In this document: piece by piece, positions 18,055 through 26,722 of the stretch
Layout: each line of letters begins with the position of its first letter
Numbering within the stretch: position 1 is the first letter of the stretch
NCBI GenBank assembly: GCA_024742735.1
Contig: JANSXV010000002.1
Location: forward strand, 513,909 to 577,908
Source of the DNA: Alphaproteobacteria bacterium
GTDB lineage: Bacteria; Pseudomonadota; Alphaproteobacteria; Caulobacterales; Maricaulaceae
Direction of reading: 5' to 3'
Length of the DNA: 64,000 nt
Program-made: the position numbers and the translations under genes
The notes under the pieces: generated by a model
The model's input: the letters and a program-made list of their open reading frames with translations, nothing else
Told to the model about the DNA's origin: nothing
The model's database searches: none

Positions 18055-20913
18055 ATGACGACCATGTCCACCAAGCTTAAGCTGATGCTGGCCGGCGCGT
18101 CCTGCGCCGTTATCGCGGCCTGTTCGCAAGCCAGCATTTCCTCTCCCGGCGAGCAGAACCAGGTTCCGCCGCCGAACAATGGCGGTGGCGGCGGTTCCAC
18201 CGGCCAGACCTACAACCTACTCCCCGCGGGCGGCTGCGCCACGGGCACGGCGTCCAACACGATCGCGGTCGCCGGCACCAATGACAGCGTGCAGGCCTGT
18301 GTGCTGACCGGCAACTACACCCAGGACGTCACCCTGACGTCTGACGGCGTCTACTTCCTGAACGGCCCGGTCTTCTTCGGCGAAGACGCCGGCAGCGACG
18401 TGGCGAACCCGAACCCGAACGCATCTTCCGCCACCCTGACGATCCCGGCTGGCGCGACTGTCGCTGGTTCCGGCGGCGGCGATTACCTCGTCATCGCGCG
18501 CGGCTCGCAGATCGACGCGCAGGGCACCGACTCCAGCCCGATCGTGTTCACCTCGCTGCAGGACATCGTGGCGACGCAATCCGGCAACCCGCGCGACGGC
18601 GACGACACGGCCCGCGGCGAATGGGGCGGCCTGATCCTGAACGGCCGTGCGCCGATCAACGTCTGCCTTGACGGCACCGCGACACGCGGCAGCGTGAATT
18701 GCGAATCTGAAGGCGAAGGGTCTTCGGGCCGCTATGGCGGTGATAATCTCACCGACGACTCCGGCACGTTGCGCTACGTGCGTCTCCAGTACGCCGGCTT
18801 CGAAGTCACCCCTGACAACGAGCTGAACGGTCTGGCGCTGCAGGGCGTGGGGTCCAACACGCTGCTGGAATACATCCAGATCCACAACAATTTCGATGAC
18901 GGCATCGAATTCTTTGGCGGTACGGTCGACGTGCGTTACCTGGTCCTGACCGGCAACCGCGACGACAGCTTCGACTACACCGACGGCTGGCAGGGCAACG
19001 CCCAGTTCATCGTGCTGACCCAGCGTGGCGACGCCGGCTCGGGCGACCCGCGCGGCATGGAAATGGACAGCCGCTCCGGCGACGGCAACGTGACGCCGCG
19101 CTCCAACCCGACCATCTCCAACTTCACCGCCATCGGCTCGGCCGACGTGAACGGCGGCGTGAACTCTGACGACGGCATGCTGATCCGCCGCGGTTCCGCC
19201 GGCGACTTCTGGAACGGCATCGTGGTCAACTTCGGCAGCTCCTGCCTGGACGTCGACGATGCGGAAACCGCCGCCCAGATCGGCGGCGAGCTGACCATGC
19301 GCTCGGTCTTCCTGGACTGCGACGGCAACGAGCTGGACAGCGACTCCGACACGTTCGAGACCCAGCTGTTCTCGACCGATCCGAACAACACGATCGGGAA
19401 CAACACCATGGCCGGCATCTTCCCGGGCCCGGTCGAGCAGGCGGTGACCGCCGCGGATCCGACGGTGCTGGGCGGCTTCTTCACGCCCGCCAGCTATCTC
19501 GGCGCGTTCGGCCCGAACGAAGACGCTTCGAGCTCCTGGGCCACGGGCTGGACCTTCGGCCTGCTTCCGGATCCGGGTTGCCCCACCGGCACGACCGAAC
19601 AGCCCCAGACCATCGGCGGCCAGCGTGTCTGCCTGCTGACCGGCAACATCACCAGCGATGTGCGCCTGACCCGCGGCAATCTTTATGAGCTGTCCGGTCC
19701 GGTCTTCGTGGGCGTGGACCGCGGCGCTGACCCGGCCAACCCGCTGCCGTCCGGCATCGAGGCGTCCCTGACCATCGACGCGGGCGTCACGGTGTTCGGT
19801 TCGACGGGCGGCGACTACGTCGTCGTCACCCGCGGCTCGCAGATCTTCTCCAACGGCACGGCGGCCGCTCCGGTCGTCCTGACCTCGCGGGATGATGTCG
19901 AGGGCCAGAACACCCAGGGCAATGAGCGCGGTCAGTGGGGCGGTCTCGTCCTGAACGGCCGTTCGCAGACCAATGTCTGCCTCGACGGCACCGCGACCCC
20001 GGGCTCGGTGGATTGCGAAACCGAAGGTGAAGGCTCCTCGGGCCGCTACGGCGGTGAGACGCTCGACGACGACAGCGGCCAGATCCGCTACACCCGCGTT
20101 CAGTACGCCGGCTTCGAAGTGACGCCGGACAACGAGCTGAACGGCATCGCGCTTCAGGGTGTGGGCAGCGGCACCGAGCTGGAATTCATCCAGATCCACA
20201 ATAACTTCGACGACGGCATCGAGTTCTTCGGTGGTTCGGCGAACATTCGCTACCTGGTCCTGACCGGCAACCGTGACGACAGCTTCGACTTCACCGACGG
20301 CTGGCAGGGCGCGGCCCAGTTCGTGATCATCCAGCAGTCCGGCGACGCCGGCTCGGGCGACCCGCGCGGCTTCGAGCTCGACAGCCGTTCCGGCGACGCT
20401 GACCGTCTGCCGCGTTCGGTCGCCAACATCTCGAACTTCACCGCCATCGGCGTGCGCGGTTCGGTGAACTCCGACGACGGTCTGCTGATCCGCCGCGGTA
20501 CGGCCGGCAACTTCGTCAACGGCATCGTGGCCGACTTCGAGGCCTCCTGCCTGGACATCGACGACTCCGAGACGTTCAACCAGTTCACCCTGGGCAACCT
20601 CTCCATCGACTCGGTGCTGATCGATTGCCCGACCCCGCTGGACAGCGACGGCGACACGTTTGAAGCGAGCGTCTTCGGCGCGGATCCGAACAACACCAAT
20701 GTTCAGACCACGCTGAGCGGCTTCTCCTTCATCCCGCAGGCTCTGATCGCCAACAACAACGCCACCGGCGTCGTGCCGGGTGCGGCTGAGGCGGCGGTGA
20801 CGGCTGTCGATCCGACCACGATCGATCCGTTCTTCATCGCCGCGCCGTATATCGGCGCCGTCGAGGACGCCAACGACACCTGGTACCAGGGCTGGACCTT
20901 CGTCCAGCAGTAA
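18055..20913 (+). CDS. Large internally duplicated surface/exported lipoprotein
   Basis: A 952-residue protein with a lipoprotein signal (AGASCAVIAAC, lipidated C about residue 23), then a flexible P/N/G-rich linker. Two copies of a roughly 438-residue module follow, offset exactly 1314 bp. Both contain WGGLxLNGR, CLDGTAT, EGEGSSGRYGG, QYAGFEVTPDNELNG, IHNNFDDGIEFFGG and LTGNRDDSFD. The short repeating N/D/G-rich strands suggest a parallel beta-helix. Cysteines are conserved between the copies. It is followed by a TonB-dependent receptor and the full T2SS operon, so it is a good candidate T2SS substrate and partner of the receptor. No enzymatic function is apparent. Confidence 0.8.
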   Translation: MTTMSTKLKLMLAGASCAVIAACSQASISSPGEQNQVPPPNNGGGGGSTGQTYNLLPAGGCATGTASNTIAVAGTNDSVQACVLTGNYTQDVTLTSDGVYFLNGPVFFGEDAGSDVANPNPNASSATLTIPAGATVAGSGGGDYLVIARGSQIDAQGTDSSPIVFTSLQDIVATQSGNPRDGDDTARGEWGGLILNGRAPINVCLDGTATRGSVNCESEGEGSSGRYGGDNLTDDSGTLRYVRLQYAGFEVTPDNELNGLALQGVGSNTLLEYIQIHNNFDDGIEFFGGTVDVRYLVLTGNRDDSFDYTDGWQGNAQFIVLTQRGDAGSGDPRGMEMDSRSGDGNVTPRSNPTISNFTAIGSADVNGGVNSDDGMLIRRGSAGDFWNGIVVNFGSSCLDVDDAETAAQIGGELTMRSVFLDCDGNELDSDSDTFETQLFSTDPNNTIGNNTMAGIFPGPVEQAVTAADPTVLGGFFTPASYLGAFGPNEDASSSWATGWTFGLLPDPGCPTGTTEQPQTIGGQRVCLLTGNITSDVRLTRGNLYELSGPVFVGVDRGADPANPLPSGIEASLTIDAGVTVFGSTGGDYVVVTRGSQIFSNGTAAAPVVLTSRDDVEGQNTQGNERGQWGGLVLNGRSQTNVCLDGTATPGSVDCETEGEGSSGRYGGETLDDDSGQIRYTRVQYAGFEVTPDNELNGIALQGVGSGTELEFIQIHNNFDDGIEFFGGSANIRYLVLTGNRDDSFDFTDGWQGAAQFVIIQQSGDAGSGDPRGFELDSRSGDADRLPRSVANISNFTAIGVRGSVNSDDGLLIRRGTAGNFVNGIVADFEASCLDIDDSETFNQFTLGNLSIDSVLIDCPTPLDSDGDTFEASVFGADPNNTNVQTTLSGFSFIPQALIANNNATGVVPGAAEAAVTAVDPTTIDPFFIAAPYIGAVEDANDTWYQGWTFVQQ

Positions 20914-20924
20914 GGGCCGCTCAG

Positions 20925-20950
20925 GTCCCGGCCGCACACGCGGCCGGGAC
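20925..20950 (+). terminator. Strong intergenic stem-loop after the lipoprotein gene
   Basis: An 11-bp perfect GC stem (GTCCCGGCCGC / GCGGCCGGGAC) with an ACAC loop lies 12 bases after the lipoprotein stop. There is no U-tract, so it may be a partial terminator or a 3' mRNA-stabilising hairpin. Either would give more lipoprotein than receptor message. Confidence 0.55.
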
Positions 20951-20995
20951 CCGACGCTCTCACGCTTAGCGATGCAATCGAGATTGGGGATTAAA

Positions 20996-23659
20996 ATGAA
21001 CGGCAACCGCATCGCGCTTACGGCGGCCCTCCTGGCGACGACAGGGCTTGTCCCCGTCAGCGCCGCCTACGCGCAAGATTCTCAGGCCGCGGCTCAGGCC
21101 GACCAGGTCGAAGACACGATCGTCGTCCGCTACCAGTACGTCCCGGACGACAAGCGGGTCACGTCTGAAGTGTCCAGCTTCCTGTCCGCTGACGACATTG
21201 CTGTCACGGGCGACTCCGACATCGCGTCCGCGCTTGGACGCATTACGGGCCTTTCGGTCCAGGACGGCCGCTTCGTCATCGTGCGCGGCCTGAACGAGCG
21301 TTACTCCAACACGCTGATCAACGGCTCGCCGCTCGCCAGCCCGGAACCGTTCCGCCGCGCCGTGCCGCTGGACCTGTTCCCGACCAGCCTGATCAGCAAC
21401 GTGCTGGTCCAGAAGACCTTCTCGCCGCAGTTCCCGGGCGAGTTCGGCGGCGGTCTGGTTCAGATCGAAACCTCGGCCCTGCCGGCTGAAGGCTTTTTGG
21501 AGCTGGGCTTCAGCTTCGCCGCTGACACCGCCACCTCGTTCGACGACGGCCTGATGCACGACGGCGACAACCTCGACTATACCGGTTTCGGCGGCAGCCT
21601 GCGTGACTTCCCGCGCCAGTATCTGGACATCTTCAACACCCAGAATATCGGCAACCAGGATCCCACGACGCTCGCTGAAATCGGCCGTGCGCTGCCGAAC
21701 TCCCAGCTCTGGGTGGTTCAGGAAGGCGATGTCCCGGGCGATGTCGGCTTCGATATCTCGCTGGGCGACCGGTATGATTTCGACGGCTTCTCCATCGGCG
21801 TGCTGGCCTCTGTCGGCTATGACAACTCCTGGCAGACCCGCGAGGGCGTTCGCGCCACGTCGCGCTTCCAGGGCGACGGTCTGGCTCCGATCCAGCAGTT
21901 CGACCGGTACAGCACCGAGAACACGATCGAATCCAACGGTCTGTTCAGTGTCGGGCTCGAGACGGGCAATCACGAGCTTCAGGCGCTCGCCCTCGTGCTG
22001 CGCTCCTCTGACAAGGGCACGCAGATCCAGCAGGGCTTCGATGAGACCGGCAACACGGTCCGCGAAGACCAGACCTCGTGGTTCGAGCGTCAGGTCTACA
22101 CCTACCAGCTGTCCGGCGAGCACCTGTTCGAGAGCATCGGCCAGGGCCTCGAGATCGAATGGCGCGCCTCCACCGCGGACGCGTCGCGGGAGGCTCCCAA
22201 CCAGCGCCGTGCGCGCTACCGGGTGACCAATCCGAACGATCTTCCGCAGAACTACGATTATGTTCTGCTGGGTCAGCGTACGGGCAACACGATCTCGTTC
22301 TCACGCGTCGACGAAGTCACCGAGGATCTGGGCATCGACTTCACCCTGCCCACGACGATCCTGGGCCGCGATGTGGAGTGGAAGGCCGGTTACTCGACGC
22401 TGTCGCGTGAGCGCACGGCGTACTCCCGCCAGTTCTTCTTCGACGGCTCCATTCCGGCCGGTCTGAACGGTTCGCGCATCGACTATGTGCTGGCCGATCA
22501 GAACATCCTGCAGTCGCGCTTCTTCCTGCGCGAAGTGGGCGGTCTGGCCTTCCCGGAAGCTTACCGGGGCGAGCTGGAGGTTGACGCGGCCTATGTGGGC
22601 GCCGACGCCGAGCTGACGCCGTTCCTGCGCGCGGCCTTGGGCGTGCGTTTTGAAGACGGCGAGCAGACGCTGGAATCCTTCGCCTACCCGGTCCAACCGA
22701 CGGCGGGCAACCCGGACGGCATCAATCCGATCACGCCGATCGCCGAGGACTATGTCCTGCCGGCGGCGACGCTGACCTGGACGTTTGCAGACAACCTGCA
22801 GCTCCGCCTGGGCTATTCGGAGACGATCACGCGTCCGCAATTCCGTGAGCTGGGCTTCTCCCAGTTCGTGGACACCGACACCGACGAGCTGTTCCAGGGC
22901 AATCCGTACCTGATCAACAGCGAGCTGACGAACTACGACGCCCGCCTGGAATACTATTTCGGCCGGGATCAGTTCGCCACGGTGGGCGTGTTCCACAAGG
23001 AAATCGAAAACCCGATCGTCGAATATCTCCTGCCGACCGGTGAGAACCTCTCGACCTCCTTCATCAACGCCCCGGAAGCCACGCTGACCGGTTTCGAGGT
23101 GGAGTATGAGAAGCGCTTCGATCTGGCCGACTGGTTCGACGGCGACTTCTGGTCCGATGCGGAACTCTTCATCAAGACGAACTACACCTACACCTCGTCC
23201 GAGATGAGCGTCAGCGCCAACGACCAGGTCATCCTGGCCGCCGGCGTGGGCGGTGTTCCGAGCCCGGATCCGCGTTCGGCCGCCGGCTTCATCGCCGATG
23301 GCCAGACCCTGCAGGGTCAGTCCGAGCACCTGGCGAACTTCCAGATCGGCTGGGAAGACAGCAATAGCCGCACGGCGCTGCTGTACACCTACACCGGCGA
23401 GCGCACCCGCGCTCTGCAGAACCTGGCGCCGGGCGAAGAGCAGCCCGAAATCATCGAGCAGCCGCCCCAGCAGCTGGATCTGGTGCACTCGCGCTTCTTC
23501 GAGGCCGCTGACGGCGGCGAGTACTCGCTGCGCTTCGCGGTCCGCAACCTGCTCGGCGAAGACTACGAGGCGTACCAGGAACGTGGAGGCGATCGCCTGA
23601 TCGTGGACTCCTACGAGATCGGTACGACCTTCTCGATCAACGTGTCGCGCACCTTCTAG
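20996..23659 (+). CDS. TonB-dependent outer-membrane receptor linked to the T2SS operon
   Basis: An 887-residue receptor. The ATG at 20996 (MNGNRIALTAALL) starts a signal peptide ending AAYAQ and follows GGGGATTAAA; the in-frame ATG at 20972 has no signal. The plug (about 40-160) contains DTIVVRYQYVP, SDIASALGRITGLSVQDGRFVIVRGLNERYS and FSPQFPGEFGGG. The barrel ends INVSRTF with terminal phenylalanine. This plug type (RxxSNTLxNGSPLASPEPFRRAVPLDLFP) matches a class of alphaproteobacterial receptors, and the ligand is unknown. The position between an exported lipoprotein and gspC suggests lipoprotein and receptor act together, as SusD-SusC do in Bacteroidetes, although the sequences are unrelated. 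Confidence 0.88.
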   Translation: MNGNRIALTAALLATTGLVPVSAAYAQDSQAAAQADQVEDTIVVRYQYVPDDKRVTSEVSSFLSADDIAVTGDSDIASALGRITGLSVQDGRFVIVRGLNERYSNTLINGSPLASPEPFRRAVPLDLFPTSLISNVLVQKTFSPQFPGEFGGGLVQIETSALPAEGFLELGFSFAADTATSFDDGLMHDGDNLDYTGFGGSLRDFPRQYLDIFNTQNIGNQDPTTLAEIGRALPNSQLWVVQEGDVPGDVGFDISLGDRYDFDGFSIGVLASVGYDNSWQTREGVRATSRFQGDGLAPIQQFDRYSTENTIESNGLFSVGLETGNHELQALALVLRSSDKGTQIQQGFDETGNTVREDQTSWFERQVYTYQLSGEHLFESIGQGLEIEWRASTADASREAPNQRRARYRVTNPNDLPQNYDYVLLGQRTGNTISFSRVDEVTEDLGIDFTLPTTILGRDVEWKAGYSTLSRERTAYSRQFFFDGSIPAGLNGSRIDYVLADQNILQSRFFLREVGGLAFPEAYRGELEVDAAYVGADAELTPFLRAALGVRFEDGEQTLESFAYPVQPTAGNPDGINPITPIAEDYVLPAATLTWTFADNLQLRLGYSETITRPQFRELGFSQFVDTDTDELFQGNPYLINSELTNYDARLEYYFGRDQFATVGVFHKEIENPIVEYLLPTGENLSTSFINAPEATLTGFEVEYEKRFDLADWFDGDFWSDAELFIKTNYTYTSSEMSVSANDQVILAAGVGGVPSPDPRSAAGFIADGQTLQGQSEHLANFQIGWEDSNSRTALLYTYTGERTRALQNLAPGEEQPEIIEQPPQQLDLVHSRFFEAADGGEYSLRFAVRNLLGEDYEAYQERGGDRLIVDSYEIGTTFSINVSRTF

Positions 23660-23688
23660 GACGCACCACGCACGATCAGCGCATGACG

Positions 23689-23724
23689 GCGGGGCGGGCT
23701 CTCTCGACAGAGGGGCCGCCCCGC
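23689..23724 (+). terminator. GC-rich stem-loop between the TonB receptor and gspC
   Basis: GCGGGGCGG (23689-23697) pairs with CCGCCCCGC (23716-23724), and an inner CTCT/AGAG stem tightens the hairpin. Only TT follows, so termination is probably partial. It would lower expression of the gsp genes relative to the receptor. Confidence 0.55.
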
Positions 23725-23812
23725 TTGCGCATTCAAGAGCGTTAAACGCCAGGTCATCACAGCGCCCTCTGGACGCTTTCCTTCGCAACCCGGACATGAT
23801 TGAACACAAACC

Positions 23813-24688
23813 ATGATCCAGGCCCCCAACGCCGCCGGTCCGTCCCGGCCAAGCTTCGCCCCGGCCGCGCTCGCTGCGCGGGCGGTGGAGATCGGCCTGG
23901 TCGCGCTGCTCGCCTGGATCGCGGCCCAGGCGCTCTGGTTCGCCGTCTACGGCACCGACGCCCTTGATCTCACCGTCGAGGCGCCGGCGGGCGCCGCTGA
24001 TCCGGTTCAGGCCGGGCTTGACCGGACAGGCGTTGCGACCGGCCTGTTTGATGCGCTCGACGGCGCCGTGCGGGTGGCCGAGGCGGTACCGGAGACGCGG
24101 CTGAACATGACCCTTCGCGGCGTGCGCAGCGGCGTGAACGGCTCGGCCGTCATCGAAACCCCGAACCAGGGCCAGCGCTCCATTCCGGTCGGCGGCGAGA
24201 TCGCGCCGGGCGTGACTTTGGTGGCCGTGGAGGATGAGCGTGTCATCATCAATCGCAGCGGCGCGCGTGAAAGCCTGTTCCTGACCGAGGCCGCCGCCCG
24301 GCGCGCCCGCGAGCAGCGTGACCGGCCCCAGCCCGCGCCTGCGCCGGCGGTGAGGTCAGCTGACGCGGCCAACGTGCTGAGCGGTCAGCCGGACCTTGAA
24401 CTCGCCCGCCAGCTGGACCGGGACGACTGGATCAACGGGCTGCGCCTGGAGCCGGCGCTGGAGGGCGGGCGCCTGACCGGCATGCGGGTGCGGGACAGCT
24501 CGGCGTCCGATGTGCTGCGCGCCTCCGGGCTTCTGCCGGGCGACGTGATCACCCGGCTCAACGGAGAGCCGCTGACCAGCGCGGACGCCGCGGCGCGGGC
24601 CCTGCGCGGCCTTGAAAGCGCAGACCGGGTCGCCGTGACGGTGCGCCGGGACGAAGAAGAGATTAGGTTGACGGCGCCTCTGCCCTGA
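23813..24688 (+). CDS. gspC: Type II secretion system protein GspC
   Basis: A 291-residue inner-membrane protein: cytoplasmic N-terminus, one membrane helix (about 28-48), an HR domain near 80-170 (TLRGVRSG, GSAVIE, IPVGGEI, VTLVAVEDERVIINRSG) and a C-terminal PDZ domain (about 205-288, GLLPGDVITRLNGEPL). GspC links the inner-membrane platform to the GspD secretin and takes part in substrate selection. A PDZ in place of a coiled coil marks the classical Xcp/Out type. A six-codon mini-ORF (ATG at 23796) ends by ATGA overlap exactly at the gspC start and could couple translation. Confidence 0.9.
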   Translation: MIQAPNAAGPSRPSFAPAALAARAVEIGLVALLAWIAAQALWFAVYGTDALDLTVEAPAGAADPVQAGLDRTGVATGLFDALDGAVRVAEAVPETRLNMTLRGVRSGVNGSAVIETPNQGQRSIPVGGEIAPGVTLVAVEDERVIINRSGARESLFLTEAAARRAREQRDRPQPAPAPAVRSADAANVLSGQPDLELARQLDRDDWINGLRLEPALEGGRLTGMRVRDSSASDVLRASGLLPGDVITRLNGEPLTSADAAARALRGLESADRVAVTVRRDEEEIRLTAPLP

Positions 24689-24730
24689 GGGGGCGGCGCG
24701 CCGGCGACGGGACCGGGGATGGGAGAGACC

Positions 24731-26719
24731 ATGAGGGGCCTGATGAACACGCTGTCTGCGCTGATGCTCGCCGCTGGCCTGATGGCCGCCGCAGCGTTGA
24801 CGCCGGCGATGGCGCAGGATGACCGCCAGACGCTGAATTTCCGTGATGCGGAGATTGGGGCGGTGATCGACGACGTATCGCTGCTGACTGGCTACACCTT
24901 CATCGTGGACCCGGACGTGCGCGGCCGGGTGACCATCACCTCCCAGGCCGCTCTCACACCTCAGGAAGTGTTTCAGGTCTTCCTGTCGACCCTGCGGGTC
25001 AACGGCTACGCCGCCGTGCGCACCGCGCCGGGCGTCTTCCAGATCGTCCCGGAGGCCGAAGGCGCGCGCGCCGGCGCCCCGGTGCGCAGCGCCACGCGTC
25101 AGAACGAGACTTTCCTCACGCAGGTTTTCCGCCTGCGCAACACCGCCGCGCGCGACGCCGTACGCGCCATCGGCCCCATGATCAGCGCGTCCGGCGCCGC
25201 GAACGCAGTGGAAGGCGGCAATCTGATCGTGGTTGTGGATTTCGCCTCGAACGTGGAGGCTGTCGGCGAAGCGTTGCGGGCCATGGATGTGGACAATTCC
25301 ACCGTAGAAATGGTCGTGCTTGAGAACATTCCGGCCGAAGACCTGGTCGCCATTGTTGAGCGCCTGCGCACCCGCACCGCCCAGGGCGAGGAGGATCGCG
25401 CGTTCGCCGTGACCGTCGCCGCAGTGCCGGCGTCCAATGCGCTGCTCCTGCGCGGCGATGCGCGCGCCGTCGGCGAGATGATCGCGCTCGCCCGGCGCAT
25501 CGATGCGGTCAGCGCCTCGAACCAGAGCTTCCGCGTGATCTATCTCGACCATGCCGAAGGCGAGGATCTGGTGCCGATCCTGGATCAGTTCGCCCAGGCC
25601 CTGTCGCCGGGCGAAGGCTCGGCCCGCCAGGTCAGCATCGCTCACCACCAGCCCACCAACGCCATCATCATCAACGCCGATCCGGATGTCCTGCGCGAGC
25701 TGGAGCAGGTCATCGGCCGTCTCGACGTGCGCCGCCCCCAGGTCCAGGTGGAAGCGATCGTGGTGGAGGTCTCCGACCAGGCCGCCCGCGATCTGGGCGT
25801 TCAGTTCCTGCTCGCCGGGTCGGGCGATGACGCGCCCTTCGCCTACACCCGCTACGGCGACCAGCGCGCGCCCGACCTTCTGGCCCTGACCGGCGCCCTG
25901 GTGACCGACAGCTTCTCAGGCGACGCGACCGACAGCGGCCAGCTCAGCCTGCGCGATCTGGCGCTGTCCTCGCTGCTGGGTTCGCGCGGCGGGGCTTTGG
26001 GCTTCGGGGTCCAGGACGGCGATGACGGCACCCTGTTCGGGCTGGTGCTCAATGCGCTGGATCAGGACACGGAAAGCAATGTCCTGTCCAAGCCGCAGAT
26101 CATGGTCCTCGACAATGAAGAGGCGAGCCTCATGGTGGGTCAGGAAATCCCCATCACGACCGGTGAAGCGCTGGGGTCCAACAACGCCAACCCGTTCCGC
26201 CAGATCGAGCGCGAACCGGTCGGCGTCCAGCTCTATGTGCGCCCGCAGATCAATGATGGCGACACGATCCGCCTGCGCATCCGGCAGGAAGTCTCGTCCA
26301 TCCAGGGACCGGTCAGCGCGGACTTCCAGGAGCTGATCACCAATCAGCGCGAGATCGAAACGACGGTGCTCGCCGATGATGGAGAGATCATCGTGCTGGG
26401 CGGGCTGATCGAGCGCGACGAGCAGATCCTCAATGACGCCGTTCCGGGCCTGTCGAGCCTGCCCGTGGCCGGGCGCCTGTTCCGCAGTGAAAGCCGGTCC
26501 GAGACTCGGCGCAATCTCATGGTCTTCATCCGCCCGGTGATCGTGCGCGACGCCGCCGATGTGCGCCGGGTGACCCGGGACAGCTATGACTACGCGGTCG
26601 GCCAGCAGCGTGAAGCCAGCGGCGGACGCTCCAGCCTCCAGGACATGGTTGATGTGATGCTGGGCGGCGCGGATCCGTTTGCGCGGCCTCTGCCGGACGC
26701 TGAAGGCGGGGACGAGTAG
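24731..26719 (+). CDS. gspD: Type II secretion outer-membrane secretin GspD
   Basis: A 662-residue secretin. The ATG at 24731 follows GGGAGAG; an ATG at 24719 is in frame but sits before the ribosome-binding site. A signal peptide ends AMAQ. The N0 domain (TLNFRDAEIGAVIDDVSLLTGYTF) spans about 30-105, and N1-N3 repeats (VFRLRNTAARDAVRAI, VVLENIPAEDLVAIV, VIYLDHAEGEDLVPIL) span about 125-330. The secretin core, with SNVLSKPQIMVLDNEEASLMVGQEIP and VPGLSSLPVAGRLFRS, ends near 605. The S-domain tail after 610 is short, so the pilotin requirement is uncertain. It forms the multimeric exit channel. Confidence 0.95.
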   Translation: MRGLMNTLSALMLAAGLMAAAALTPAMAQDDRQTLNFRDAEIGAVIDDVSLLTGYTFIVDPDVRGRVTITSQAALTPQEVFQVFLSTLRVNGYAAVRTAPGVFQIVPEAEGARAGAPVRSATRQNETFLTQVFRLRNTAARDAVRAIGPMISASGAANAVEGGNLIVVVDFASNVEAVGEALRAMDVDNSTVEMVVLENIPAEDLVAIVERLRTRTAQGEEDRAFAVTVAAVPASNALLLRGDARAVGEMIALARRIDAVSASNQSFRVIYLDHAEGEDLVPILDQFAQALSPGEGSARQVSIAHHQPTNAIIINADPDVLRELEQVIGRLDVRRPQVQVEAIVVEVSDQAARDLGVQFLLAGSGDDAPFAYTRYGDQRAPDLLALTGALVTDSFSGDATDSGQLSLRDLALSSLLGSRGGALGFGVQDGDDGTLFGLVLNALDQDTESNVLSKPQIMVLDNEEASLMVGQEIPITTGEALGSNNANPFRQIEREPVGVQLYVRPQINDGDTIRLRIRQEVSSIQGPVSADFQELITNQREIETTVLADDGEIIVLGGLIERDEQILNDAVPGLSSLPVAGRLFRSESRSETRRNLMVFIRPVIVRDAADVRRVTRDSYDYAVGQQREASGGRSSLQDMVDVMLGGADPFARPLPDAEGGDE

Positions 26720-26722
26720 CGC

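Noticed and set aside
18217..21012. Long minus-strand open frame opposite the exported lipoprotein
   Set aside because: It mirrors the codon pattern and the internal duplication of the real gene and has no recognisable domain.
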